Below are positions 8,332-14,796 of a stretch of 24,861 nucleotides of DNA, piece after piece; position 1 is the first letter of the stretch, and every line of letters begins with the position of its first letter. Position numbers and translations under genes: made by a program. The stretch is from positions 1-24,861 of the IMG/VR virus record IMGVR_UViG_3300025087_000285; one strand, 5' to 3'. The notes beneath the pieces are model-generated. The model was given only the letters and a program-made list of their open reading frames with translations, was not told the DNA's origin and did not search any database. The stretch is from a virus.

Positions 8332-9330
8332 CTACCACCATCCCACGCCATACGACGGGAAGGCATCATCGACAGAATCATTGTAGTATTTGACAATGGC
8401 TGGCAGCATGAGGGGACGACGCCCCACGACTTTCACCATATCATAGGCGACGGGATCGTCAGCCTGTTTCATCAACTTTAATCCCCGTTGAAACGCCACT
8501 GTCGCGGCAATCGCTTTTTCATCCTCCCGTTTGAATCGCCAGAGGTGCTGAAGCGCTCCTTCTTGAAGCACCCAATTCCATTGCACATCGAACTGCGGCA
8601 CATCGGCATCCGCCACAAGGAGTTGAAGTCGTTCCAGGTATTCCAGATACATCGTAATGACCGCCGAGGGGATCGGATAAAGCGCAATGATCTTGCTCCG
8701 AGGGCTCGCTTCTGTCGGAGCGATCCGAATGAGGACTGTCGAGCCTGTCGTCCTCCTGACGGAAATGACCCCGGTGGTGTTGGCGGACTTGGACACTCGC
8801 AAAAGGCTGGCTTCGTCAAAGGTATTGGTGCTAGTGACCGCCGTGGTTCCATTCAGAGTGAGCGTTTCAGCAATGGAAATCCCATTGGTGTTCCGTCCCC
8901 AGACTCGCACATTGAAACCTGATCCGTCACTGGTCGAGGAAGAAACTACCTCAATGGTGTCATCAGCGGCCAAGCTGGTCGTAAAGCCGGTTTCTTCCCA
9001 CTGGCGGTAGTAACGGGGTGTGCCTGTTCCTCGATCTTCTGGGGCGGGGATGTGACGGTAAAAGTCTCGATCAGGAACATACGTGAGCACCGTCGGGGTG
9101 GTTCGCTGCCGCAACAACATGATCTTCTCCACTTCCTCATCGAGCCGGTACTCCTCTTGACTGGCGACCGTAGAGAAGGTCGTCTTGCGCCGGAGGCTGC
9201 TCCACGGATGGGAGTAGTACAACTCTGAGAGGGCGAGGTTGAGGCAATCCGTGATCGTGGAGTTGATCGTCGTGTCCTTGATGATCGTCCCTAAGTAACC
9301 CCGCTGCTCGGAAAGCGTCCGAATCGCCAT
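8332..9330 (-). CDS. Tail adaptor / tail tubular A-like protein
   Basis: The product of 332 residues begins MAIRTLSEQRGYLGTII, followed by IxxxLNLALSELYYSHPWSSLRRKTTF and SQEEYRLDEEVEKI. This layout (helix, then a PWxxL motif and a strand ending in a YxLP-like turn) is typical of podovirus head-to-tail adaptors such as T7 gp11. A beta insertion follows (about residues 115-210), then a helical C-terminus. It has one cysteine and no signal peptide, unlike its neighbours. I chose the ATG at 9330 because it overlaps the upstream stop as TAATG; an in-frame start further up would lie inside the preceding gene. It would dock the tail onto the portal. Confidence 0.72.
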   Translation of the reverse strand: MAIRTLSEQRGYLGTIIKDTTINSTITDCLNLALSELYYSHPWSSLRRKTTFSTVASQEEYRLDEEVEKIMLLRQRTTPTVLTYVPDRDFYRHIPAPEDRGTGTPRYYRQWEETGFTTSLAADDTIEVVSSSTSDGSGFNVRVWGRNTNGISIAETLTLNGTTAVTSTNTFDEASLLRVSKSANTTGVISVRRTTGSTVLIRIAPTEASPRSKIIALYPIPSAVITMYLEYLERLQLLVADADVPQFDVQWNWVLQEGALQHLWRFKREDEKAIAATVAFQRGLKLMKQADDPVAYDMVKVVGRRPLMLPAIVKYYNDSVDDAFPSYGVGWW

Positions 9331-10487
9331 TAGACGATTGTCCCTTCTGGAAGGACATAGACTCCACAATACCCAATGAGCCCCAACGAGGCTAAGACCC
9401 ACAGATGATCGACAAAATGGAAGTTGCTACTTATCATAAAGATGAGGAAGAGGCTCCCGCACACCCAGGCCAACGGATGAGACCGGACGCGCCACCAACG
9501 TGTCCAATACGCCGCGAGGCCCCACAGGACAATCCCCAACCCAATGACCCCTAACTCCATGAGAATTTGGAGCAGGGCATTGTGAACGTGCTTCCAGAGC
9601 TTCAATGGACTTCCCAGAGGCGCAGCCTGAGCTCGCGCAAGCGTATAGCCAAGCCCGAATCCCGTGATCGTCGGTTTGGACTGGTGGCGTTCCAGAGATG
9701 GACTGGCATAGTCCTCCCAGTTAAGCCGCCAAACTTCCAGGCGTCCTTCAGGACTTCGATACGCCGGATGATTCCACGCAAAGACGCCTCCCAAAAGGCC
9801 AAGACTCACCGGTAGCCAGATCAGCCGCTGGCGGAAGCGCAAGCACCACCATCCTACAACGATCAACGCGCCTCCGAACCCCACCGCCGATTTCGTCAAA
9901 GCGATCATGCCGACCATTCCCGCTGCGAGCAGCTTCCAATACCATCGAGGTTGCCACAGGACAATTGGCAGGAGAAGGGCGAGATGGATTCCAAAGTGAG
10001 ACGTATTCCCAATCGTCCCAATCAGCGGATCGCCCAAGTTCCATTCCACATGACGGTAAAACTGGTCAAGATTCGCCATCTGAAGCAACCCATAGCCGAA
10101 GAGGACTGTCGCGCCTCGCGCAAGCCAGCGAAACAACTCTTCCAGCACTCTGGGCGTCCATTGCGTCACCGCCGCAAGGTAGAACAACGGAAGACACATC
10201 ACATGAAGCCACGGCATCAAGAGCCCTGTGGGATAATGTTGGCTCCCTGGAAGGCTTGTTTGCCAAATGAAGAGCGTCTGCCAACACACCCACAGAACCA
10301 GGCAGGACAAGGGCAGGTTTCTGACAATTGGACGTTCTGAGCGGCTCAGGCTTAGAGCGAACATCCCTGCCAATCCTGCCTGCGCCAACGCCGTTTGGAC
10401 GTGCCAGATATCCAACCGATGACTGAAGAAATGAGCAAACGGGAGACCGGCCAGATAAACGATCCAACCGATCTCCCGCCCACTCAT
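9330..10487 (-). CDS. Wzy_C-type membrane protein (O-antigen ligase / protein O-oligosaccharyltransferase-like)
   Basis: This 385-residue polytopic membrane protein has roughly ten or more hydrophobic segments. It shows the family landmarks of WaaL, Wzy and PglL proteins: a GTIGNTSHFGIHLALLLP motif at residues 157-174 (like the GTFGNPNxxG signature), a GRLEVW motif in a periplasmic loop with R249, and a WKHVHNALLQILMELGVIGLG motif with H302. In known members the equivalent Arg and His take part in transfer of lipid-linked glycan to lipid A or to Ser/Thr of exported proteins. It lies four bases after the secreted decoration-like gene and overlaps the adaptor gene as TAATG, so it is a genuine part of the virion operon. 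Whether it modifies host lipopolysaccharide or virion proteins cannot be told from sequence. Confidence 0.75.
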   Translation of the reverse strand: MSGREIGWIVYLAGLPFAHFFSHRLDIWHVQTALAQAGLAGMFALSLSRSERPIVRNLPLSCLVLWVCWQTLFIWQTSLPGSQHYPTGLLMPWLHVMCLPLFYLAAVTQWTPRVLEELFRWLARGATVLFGYGLLQMANLDQFYRHVEWNLGDPLIGTIGNTSHFGIHLALLLPIVLWQPRWYWKLLAAGMVGMIALTKSAVGFGGALIVVGWWCLRFRQRLIWLPVSLGLLGGVFAWNHPAYRSPEGRLEVWRLNWEDYASPSLERHQSKPTITGFGLGYTLARAQAAPLGSPLKLWKHVHNALLQILMELGVIGLGIVLWGLAAYWTRWWRVRSHPLAWVCGSLFLIFMISSNFHFVDHLWVLASLGLIGYCGVYVLPEGTIV

Positions 10488-10491
10488 CTCG

Positions 10492-11013
10492 CTATGGGAC
10501 GCACACGATGTTGACTTCCACTGGCGCCAAGCAGTGGACTGATCCGGTGGAACACACCTGCGTCGTGGGTTGATGAAGGTTTTCCCTCAACACTCCCAGG
10601 ACGCAGACGTTGTTCCCTGCCGTCGAATCCCCTGCCCGTCCTGCTGTCGCCCCTGTCGAAATGAGCGTGTCTTCAGTGAGTCCTGTGGCAATATCCACCA
10701 GCGCCCACCCTTTCACGACCATCTCACACAGTTGCTGGTCAGGACAACTGGCGTTCAAAATCACCCCAGCCGTGTCAATGTCATCCGAGGTCGTGGTGGT
10801 CGTCACATACCGATACCCGGAGCGATCATACTCCGTATCGTCGGTATCCCACACCGCAAGTTGACCAGAGACAAGCTCTCCTCCAGAGTCGTTAAAGACC
10901 GTCATCGTCCATGACGATTGGGTCGTTGAACCTACCGTCAGCGGCATAGCATCCGCCCACACCACGCCCTGCGCTGCCAAGACGAGGGCGAGACTTGCCA
11001 GCAATCGTTTCAT
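10492..11013 (-). CDS. Secreted Cys-rich capsid-decoration-like protein
   Basis: This 173-residue protein directly follows the major capsid gene (13-base gap) with a very good ribosome binding site (GGAGG, spacer five). It starts with a classical signal peptide (MKRLLASLALVLAA, cleavage near VWADA). The mature part is an all-beta, Thr-rich protein (with a run of five Thr near residue 70) and has a GELVSGQLAVWD and GWALVDIATGLTEDTLIS layout reminiscent of small head decoration proteins. Six cysteines (in ASC, QLC, NVC, QVC, VHC and IVC) suggest three disulphides. The position after the capsid gene is the usual slot for decoration proteins, but a secreted one is unusual. It could instead be an envelope protein unrelated to the virion. 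Confidence 0.6.
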   Translation of the reverse strand: MKRLLASLALVLAAQGVVWADAMPLTVGSTTQSSWTMTVFNDSGGELVSGQLAVWDTDDTEYDRSGYRYVTTTTTSDDIDTAGVILNASCPDQQLCEMVVKGWALVDIATGLTEDTLISTGATAGRAGDSTAGNNVCVLGVLRENLHQPTTQVCSTGSVHCLAPVEVNIVCVP

Positions 11014-11025
11014 CTGCGCCTCCGC

Positions 11026-11976
11026 TTAGCTCGTGATGCCGGTGATGACGCCCTGGGTTCTCCGCGAACCCGTGGTCAACTGACCGAACAAGTACATCAG
11101 CGCCACATCGGACAACTGGTTTGAGGACGGGATGAACTCGGTCGTCACCAAATTGCCCTGGGACAGCACTTGCAACCAGAGCGAGTCAGTATCCACTCCG
11201 TACATCAAGCCCGTGTCGATGTTGTCGTCCCAGAGGACTGGCCGCCGCCCGAAGTTCAAGTGCTCAAAGTGGGCGTCCGCTAACTCCTCGTTGTAGTAGC
11301 GGATGTTCCCCGCCTGGCTGAGGTAATACAGGTTGTACACGGCGGAGGTCGTGAAGATCGCCCTCGGCGAGTTCTTGCCGAAGGTGGTTCCACGAATCAT
11401 CGAGTCCATTGCGGAAATGCCGTTGTTGCTGCTGTTGAAGGCTCCCGCAATGGCGGCGGAATAGTTCCGCCAGGAGGCATCGGACCCCGCAATGGTGCCA
11501 ACGGTGGTGCTATTCGTCGTGCTGATGATGGTCTCCAAGGAGTCCCACGAAGGAGCCGTCCCTGTGCCATCCACCAATTCATCCCCAAGAACCTCGGCAA
11601 TGGAGACCGAGGCCGACTGCTTCTTCTCTTCCAGATACTTGAGGATGACGGCTTTCCCCTGATTCATGGCTTGATGGAGCTTGAACAGGGTAATTGACCC
11701 ATCAATGACCGCCGGTGTCCACTCCGAATGCGTATGGGTCTGAGCATCCGGGGTGGGAATGGTGGCATCGTGGGCGCGCGCCGCAAAGCTGGAGTTCAAA
11801 GCATACATGAGCGGGTGCGTAAAGGTGCGCCCGCCTACCGTCACCTTGATATTGCCAGACTGCCGCAACATCCAGACCAACGAATTATTGGTCGAGATGC
11901 CATCAAAGACCTCATCCCCGAAGTTGGGCTGCGTCCTTGTTGTTTGGGCAGTCGCAAAATTCGTCCCTGCCGGCAT
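11026..11976 (-). CDS. Major capsid protein
   Basis: This 316-residue protein lies between scaffold and decoration genes, the standard position for the major capsid protein. It has an extended, flexible N-terminal arm (TTRTQPNFGDEVFDGI), a long helix (about residues 95-125, LFKLHQAMNQGKAVILKYLEEKKQ), and a C-terminal beta-rich part with FEHLNFGRRPVLWDDNI and LWLQVLSQGN, consistent with an HK97-type capsid fold. It has no cysteine. AAGGG lies about eight bases upstream of the ATG. The exact capsid family cannot be assigned by eye. Confidence 0.8.
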   Translation of the reverse strand: MPAGTNFATAQTTRTQPNFGDEVFDGISTNNSLVWMLRQSGNIKVTVGGRTFTHPLMYALNSSFAARAHDATIPTPDAQTHTHSEWTPAVIDGSITLFKLHQAMNQGKAVILKYLEEKKQSASVSIAEVLGDELVDGTGTAPSWDSLETIISTTNSTTVGTIAGSDASWRNYSAAIAGAFNSSNNGISAMDSMIRGTTFGKNSPRAIFTTSAVYNLYYLSQAGNIRYYNEELADAHFEHLNFGRRPVLWDDNIDTGLMYGVDTDSLWLQVLSQGNLVTTEFIPSSNQLSDVALMYLFGQLTTGSRRTQGVITGITS

Positions 11977-11991
11977 GACACGACCCTTTCG

Positions 11992-12906
11992 TTAGCGCCG
12001 AGTCCCTCCGAAGATGGCATTGGCTGCGTCTCGGAAGCTGCCTCCCTTGTCAATAATGGCGCCCACCCGTTCCCGCCAGTCGCCAGGTTTTGGTGGCAGG
12101 CCGGCGGATTGGGGGATGCCGGGAGAACTTTCGATTTGCGCCGCTGCTCGCTTCGCAGGAGTCAACGCCTGTTTTGATTTGTAGGCTCGATTTTCCGCTT
12201 CGAGCCGTTTGACGACGGCATTGTTCCGAGCCGAGTCGATTGGGTGACGCACCCCATCCACACGCCCTTCCATGTAGGCGATGATCAGTGCTTCTTCCTG
12301 AGACCCCGGCTGAATATCCGGGTTCTCTTGTCGGAAGTTCTTGGTATCAATCGCCGCAAGTTTCTGCATCCCCGCATGGATGACAGGCTGCAGCTCCGCA
12401 ATGGCTCGCTGCTTACCGGTTTCCACCGCCAGTTCAAACATCTGCTTCTGCCCTTGCCAGTATTGCGCGGTGACAGGATCAGGATGGTTGACCCGGCCTT
12501 CCCAGAAATCCGGCTGGGATGCGGGCTGGGGTTGGGGTGCCACCCGTTGCATCGTCTCCAACAACAACTGGTTCTGCCGTTGGAGCTCGGCTTTCTCTTG
12601 CCGTTCCCGCGCTAGCTCATTCTGCCGCTCAATCCAGCGCGGGTGCTTGTGGAACGGGACATCAGCCACAGGTTCAGCCAGGGTTGATGACGGAGTGCCC
12701 TCCTCCGATGGCTGAGCGGCTGCTGGGGTCTGTTCGGCCTCTTCCGCTAACGGGGCGGCGGCTTCGTCGGAGGGTAGCGACTCCTCCACTGGTGGCGCTT
12801 CGGGAGCAGGCGGGGAGGCTGCCGGGGAGGTCGTCTTGCTGCTTGACCACCCAGGCGCGTTCCCGTACGTCTGCCGATCCTGTGAGACTTCGTCCACGGT
12901 GGGCAT
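11992..12906 (-). CDS. Scaffold protein
   Basis: I chose the ATG at 12906 because AGGAGG lies at ideal spacing before it, although the frame is open for nine more codons. The 304-residue product has a Pro/Ala/Glu-rich disordered N-terminal third, a charged coiled coil (about residues 80-115, ERQNELARERQEKAELQRQN), a central helical region and a basic, Gly-containing C-terminus (GGSFRDAANAIFGG) suited to binding the capsid protein. It contains no cysteine. Composition, size and position just before the capsid gene fit a scaffold that directs procapsid assembly and then leaves. Confidence 0.78.
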   Translation of the reverse strand: MPTVDEVSQDRQTYGNAPGWSSSKTTSPAASPPAPEAPPVEESLPSDEAAAPLAEEAEQTPAAAQPSEEGTPSSTLAEPVADVPFHKHPRWIERQNELARERQEKAELQRQNQLLLETMQRVAPQPQPASQPDFWEGRVNHPDPVTAQYWQGQKQMFELAVETGKQRAIAELQPVIHAGMQKLAAIDTKNFRQENPDIQPGSQEEALIIAYMEGRVDGVRHPIDSARNNAVVKRLEAENRAYKSKQALTPAKRAAAQIESSPGIPQSAGLPPKPGDWRERVGAIIDKGGSFRDAANAIFGGTRR

Positions 12907-12993
12907 CCTGCCCTCCTGCTGCTTCCCAGGCACGGCTCTGGGTACGTGCGGCCTGTGACGAGCAGGCGAATCGTCGTGATCGGCCAGACCAAC

Positions 12994-13031
12994 AAAAAGA
13001 GCCAGCAGGGTAGTAGGCCCCTACTGGCTCT
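12994..13031 (-). terminator. Rho-independent terminator upstream of the scaffold gene
   Basis: On the minus strand an 8-bp stem (AGAGCCAG pairing with CTGGCTCT) encloses a second smaller inverted repeat (AGTAG and CTACT) and is followed by a run of T (five in a row counting the last stem base). It follows the small Lys-rich gene and precedes the scaffold gene by about 90 bases. It would reduce or end read-through from the packaging genes into the capsid genes. I see no convincing promoter between it and the scaffold start, so read-through or antitermination is likely. The remaining 12907 to 13073 stretch holds nothing else recognisable. Confidence 0.7.
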
Positions 13032-13073
13032 AAAACTTTGTTGGCGCTCTAACGGATCAGGCTAGAGCTACGA

Positions 13074-13175
13074 TCAATAGGACTTCTTACGAGACTTCTT
13101 CTTCACGGGTTTTTTCTTCCCCATGGCTGGACGTGTCCTTGTCTGTTGGGCGTTCCAATTCGGGCTAGAAGGCAT
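13074..13175 (-). CDS. Tiny Lys-rich basic protein
   Basis: This 33-codon ORF has a polar N-terminus and a strongly basic C-terminus (residues 19-31: GKKKPVKKKSRKK). Its start overlaps the upstream stop as TGATG, the usual pattern of this operon, which supports it being real despite its size. The basic tail suggests nucleic acid binding, for example DNA packaged in the head or RNA. No family is recognised. Confidence 0.6.
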   Translation of the reverse strand: MPSSPNWNAQQTRTRPAMGKKKPVKKKSRKKSY

Positions 13176-13654
13176 CAGTAATTACTCCCAAAGGTGCGGC
13201 TGCGTGAGCGATGCATTCCCTCCACCAACGCGGTCTCTAGGGCATCTAGACGATTCGTCAACCCTTTCGGCATCTCCACGGTGACGTTCGTCTCCATGGG
13301 CTTTCCCATCGAATGCTTCTGGAACTCCTGATATTGCCGGTTCAAGGTCTGCTTCAAGTCTCCTGGCAACTCGGTGATGGATTGTTTCAGGCGTTGCAGG
13401 GAGCCAATCATCTCCTGCGTGGGAGCCTGAGCTTTCATGGCGTGGCTGACCATCGCCATCAAGGACTCCATCGCCTTGACGAACTTCGCCTGTTGATCAG
13501 CTAGCCCTTCCATCATCATGGAGTGCATCTGATGCTTGGAGGAGGTTTGGTCTTTCACCAGCCCCATGAGCTGGCGCTGCATTTCAGCAAACTGGCGCAC
13601 CAGAGCCGCTTCCATCCCTGTGTGCTGCTCAGGAATGTCCACGCTAACGCGCAT
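13175..13654 (-). CDS. Coiled-coil Met/Gln-rich protein, unknown
   Basis: I chose the ATG at 13654, with AGGGG four bases upstream and an 11-base overlap with the preceding gene. The 159-residue product is nearly all helix, with a Met/Gln-rich region (RQFAEMQRQLMGLV, MHSMMMEGLA) and later coiled-coil segments; the C-terminus is basic. It has no cysteine. Helical Met-rich proteins between portal and scaffold could be assembly chaperones or internal proteins, but no specific family is recognised. Confidence 0.55.
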   Translation of the reverse strand: MRVSVDIPEQHTGMEAALVRQFAEMQRQLMGLVKDQTSSKHQMHSMMMEGLADQQAKFVKAMESLMAMVSHAMKAQAPTQEMIGSLQRLKQSITELPGDLKQTLNRQYQEFQKHSMGKPMETNVTVEMPKGLTNRLDALETALVEGMHRSRSRTFGSNY

Positions 13655-13829
13655 AAGACCCCTTGGAGCGTTTGATCGGAGGCGCAAAGTTACTGAAGTT
13701 GGTTGGAACGCTGAACCTATCTCCCTTAAAAGGCTTGGGGGAGTTCGTCAACCAGGCGCGTTCCTTCTCTATTCCTCGTTTCCACCACTTATTGACTTCC
13801 TTCATGTCCCAGCCAGCGAGATTGCCCAT
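13644..13829 (-). CDS. Small basic protein, unknown
   Basis: This 61-residue ORF starts at the ATG that overlaps the upstream stop as TGATG; a GTG one codon earlier is also possible but less fitting. The product is basic and Trp-rich near its start (MKEVNKWWKRGIEKERAW) and ends in a Pro/Lys/Arg-rich tail. The arrangement in a tight series of small ORFs supports it. No function can be assigned. Confidence 0.55.
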   Translation of the reverse strand: MGNLAGWDMKEVNKWWKRGIEKERAWLTNSPKPFKGDRFSVPTNFSNFAPPIKRSKGSYAR

Positions 13830-13969
13830 CACCGTTTCCGCTTGGGTTTGCGCCCGGTGGCAAGGGAACGCCCTGTCCGAGACTGAGCGATCCGAGCTGC
13901 GGATGCCTTCGACTTGCCTTGACGGAGCAACGCCTTGTAAACCTTATGCACCTTGCTACCGACTGGCAT
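13829..13969 (-). CDS. Small basic phage protein with KSKASAARIA motif
   Basis: This 46-residue protein contains a VYKALLRQGKSKASAARIAQSRTG stretch and a basic tail (GRKPKRKR). A KASAARIA segment followed by TG and a GRKP-like tail is, to my knowledge, a common small phage protein pattern, though its function is unknown. GAGGTAACGG lies directly before the ATG, and its stop overlaps the next start as TGATG. It probably binds nucleic acid, judged only from charge. Confidence 0.65.
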   Translation of the reverse strand: MPVGSKVHKVYKALLRQGKSKASAARIAQSRTGRSLATGRKPKRKR

Positions 13970-13972
13970 CCG

Positions 13973-14176
13973 TTACCTCACGGTTCGACTCCCTGGCCGA
14001 CGCTTCCCGCCCGTATTCATCGTCCCGCCACTTGCACCAATCCCCGCAAACTTCCCTGTCGCATCCCCGCTGCGGGGACGAATCTGGGTCTGGTTATACG
14101 AAACCCGCTTGGCCACCTGGCGCTTCAAGACTGACGCCGTGACATCCGCTTTCCGATACGATCCTCCAGTTGGCAT
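13973..14176 (-). CDS. Small basic protein, unknown
   Basis: The ATG at 14176 follows GGAGGGTGAG, so I prefer it to the in-frame ATG four codons upstream. The 67-residue product is basic, Ser/Gly/Lys-rich and lacks cysteine (SYRKADVTASVLKRQVAKRV, then IRPRSG). It could be a DNA-associated or minor head protein. Three bases separate it from the next gene. No family is recognised. Confidence 0.58.
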   Translation of the reverse strand: MPTGGSYRKADVTASVLKRQVAKRVSYNQTQIRPRSGDATGKFAGIGASGGTMNTGGKRRPGSRTVR

Positions 14177-14177
14177 C

Positions 14178-14321
14178 TCACCCTCCATTCATCCGTTTCA
14201 ACAGCCCTTCAATCCCACCACGGGATGCTTGGGTCGTCTTCATCTCATGCATGAAGTATAACTTGTCCAGTTAAGCGCAAGCCACTTCCAAGAGTCCATA
14301 CGCCAGCACCTTATTCCCCAT
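14178..14321 (-). pseudogene. Small ORF slot broken by an in-frame TAA
   Basis: A single frame of 48 codons runs from an ATG at 14321 to a TGA at 14178 and exactly fills the space between neighbouring genes, but it contains a TAA at 14273-14271. Downstream of this stop, an ATG at 14252 would give a 24-residue peptide (ending IEGLLKRMNGG) without a ribosome binding site. The peptide's C-terminus resembles the end of the 120-residue protein encoded just upstream (RGGVNGLLDRI against RGGIEGLLKRM). It may be a gene inactivated by one nonsense change, or a very short remnant gene. It could equally be chance. Confidence 0.35.
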
Positions 14322-14333
14322 CGGCAGTTGAAA

Positions 14334-14441
14334 CTAAATCTCATTGTTGGGGTGCAATGTCACCGAGAGAGTGACGCTTCTCCCTTCTGATTTAAGAAGC
14401 GGTGGCTCCGCTTCAAACTGCTTCGCCACTTCATCAGACAT
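14334..14441 (-). CDS. Tiny protein, unknown
   Basis: This 35-residue ORF has a good ribosome binding site (AAGGAAGG, four bases before the ATG) and overlaps the preceding gene by eight bases. The product is acidic at the N-terminus (MSDEVAKQFEAEPP) and ends in a Ser/Thr/Val strand-like stretch. The context supports translation, but the function is unknown. Confidence 0.5.
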   Translation of the reverse strand: MSDEVAKQFEAEPPLLKSEGRSVTLSVTLHPNNEI

Positions 14442-14796
14442 AGATGCCTTCCTTTCGTTGAATGCGGTCGAGCAACCCGTTGACCCCTCCCCTGGCTTGG
14501 ATGAAGGCTTGCCGCTGCCGATGGGCTTGCTTCTTCTCCCAACTGAGCTTAGTCGCCTTGTGCGTAGGGCCATCCCACCGCTTGCCTGGTACGACAATTC
14601 CTCCCTCTCTCAACCCATATTTTTTGAGCCAACTTCGTTTCTCCAACTTCGACTGGAAGGTTCGCTTGGCTGAGGGATCGTAGCTGGGCACTCCCCCCTT
14701 GTTGAAATAGACGGGTCGCGCCAGGGTGGGAATGGAGTCTGAGACCTTCCGCACCTGGCCGTCAACGACCGCATAGGTGCCAGTGAAAGCGCTCAT
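14434..14796 (-). CDS. Portal-adjacent small phage protein
   Basis: This 120-residue basic protein begins directly at the end of the portal gene (ATGA overlap). It has a YFNKGGVPSYDPSAKRTFQS segment followed by RSWLKKYGLREGG, a pattern (a serine- and lysine-containing stretch, then a helix ending in a GLREGG turn) that recurs in small proteins beside phage portal genes, although I do not know its role. It has no cysteine. The C-terminus carries the RGGVNGLLDRI motif discussed with the broken ORF downstream. A head-completion or regulatory role is conceivable. Confidence 0.6.
   Translation of the reverse strand: MSAFTGTYAVVDGQVRKVSDSIPTLARPVYFNKGGVPSYDPSAKRTFQSKLEKRSWLKKYGLREGGIVVPGKRWDGPTHKATKLSWEKKQAHRQRQAFIQARGGVNGLLDRIQRKEGIYV

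Noticed and set aside
14255-14260. TATACT box on the minus strand before the small basic gene cluster
   Set aside because: The best -35-like sequence (TTGCGC) is only 14 bases away, and spacing is poor.
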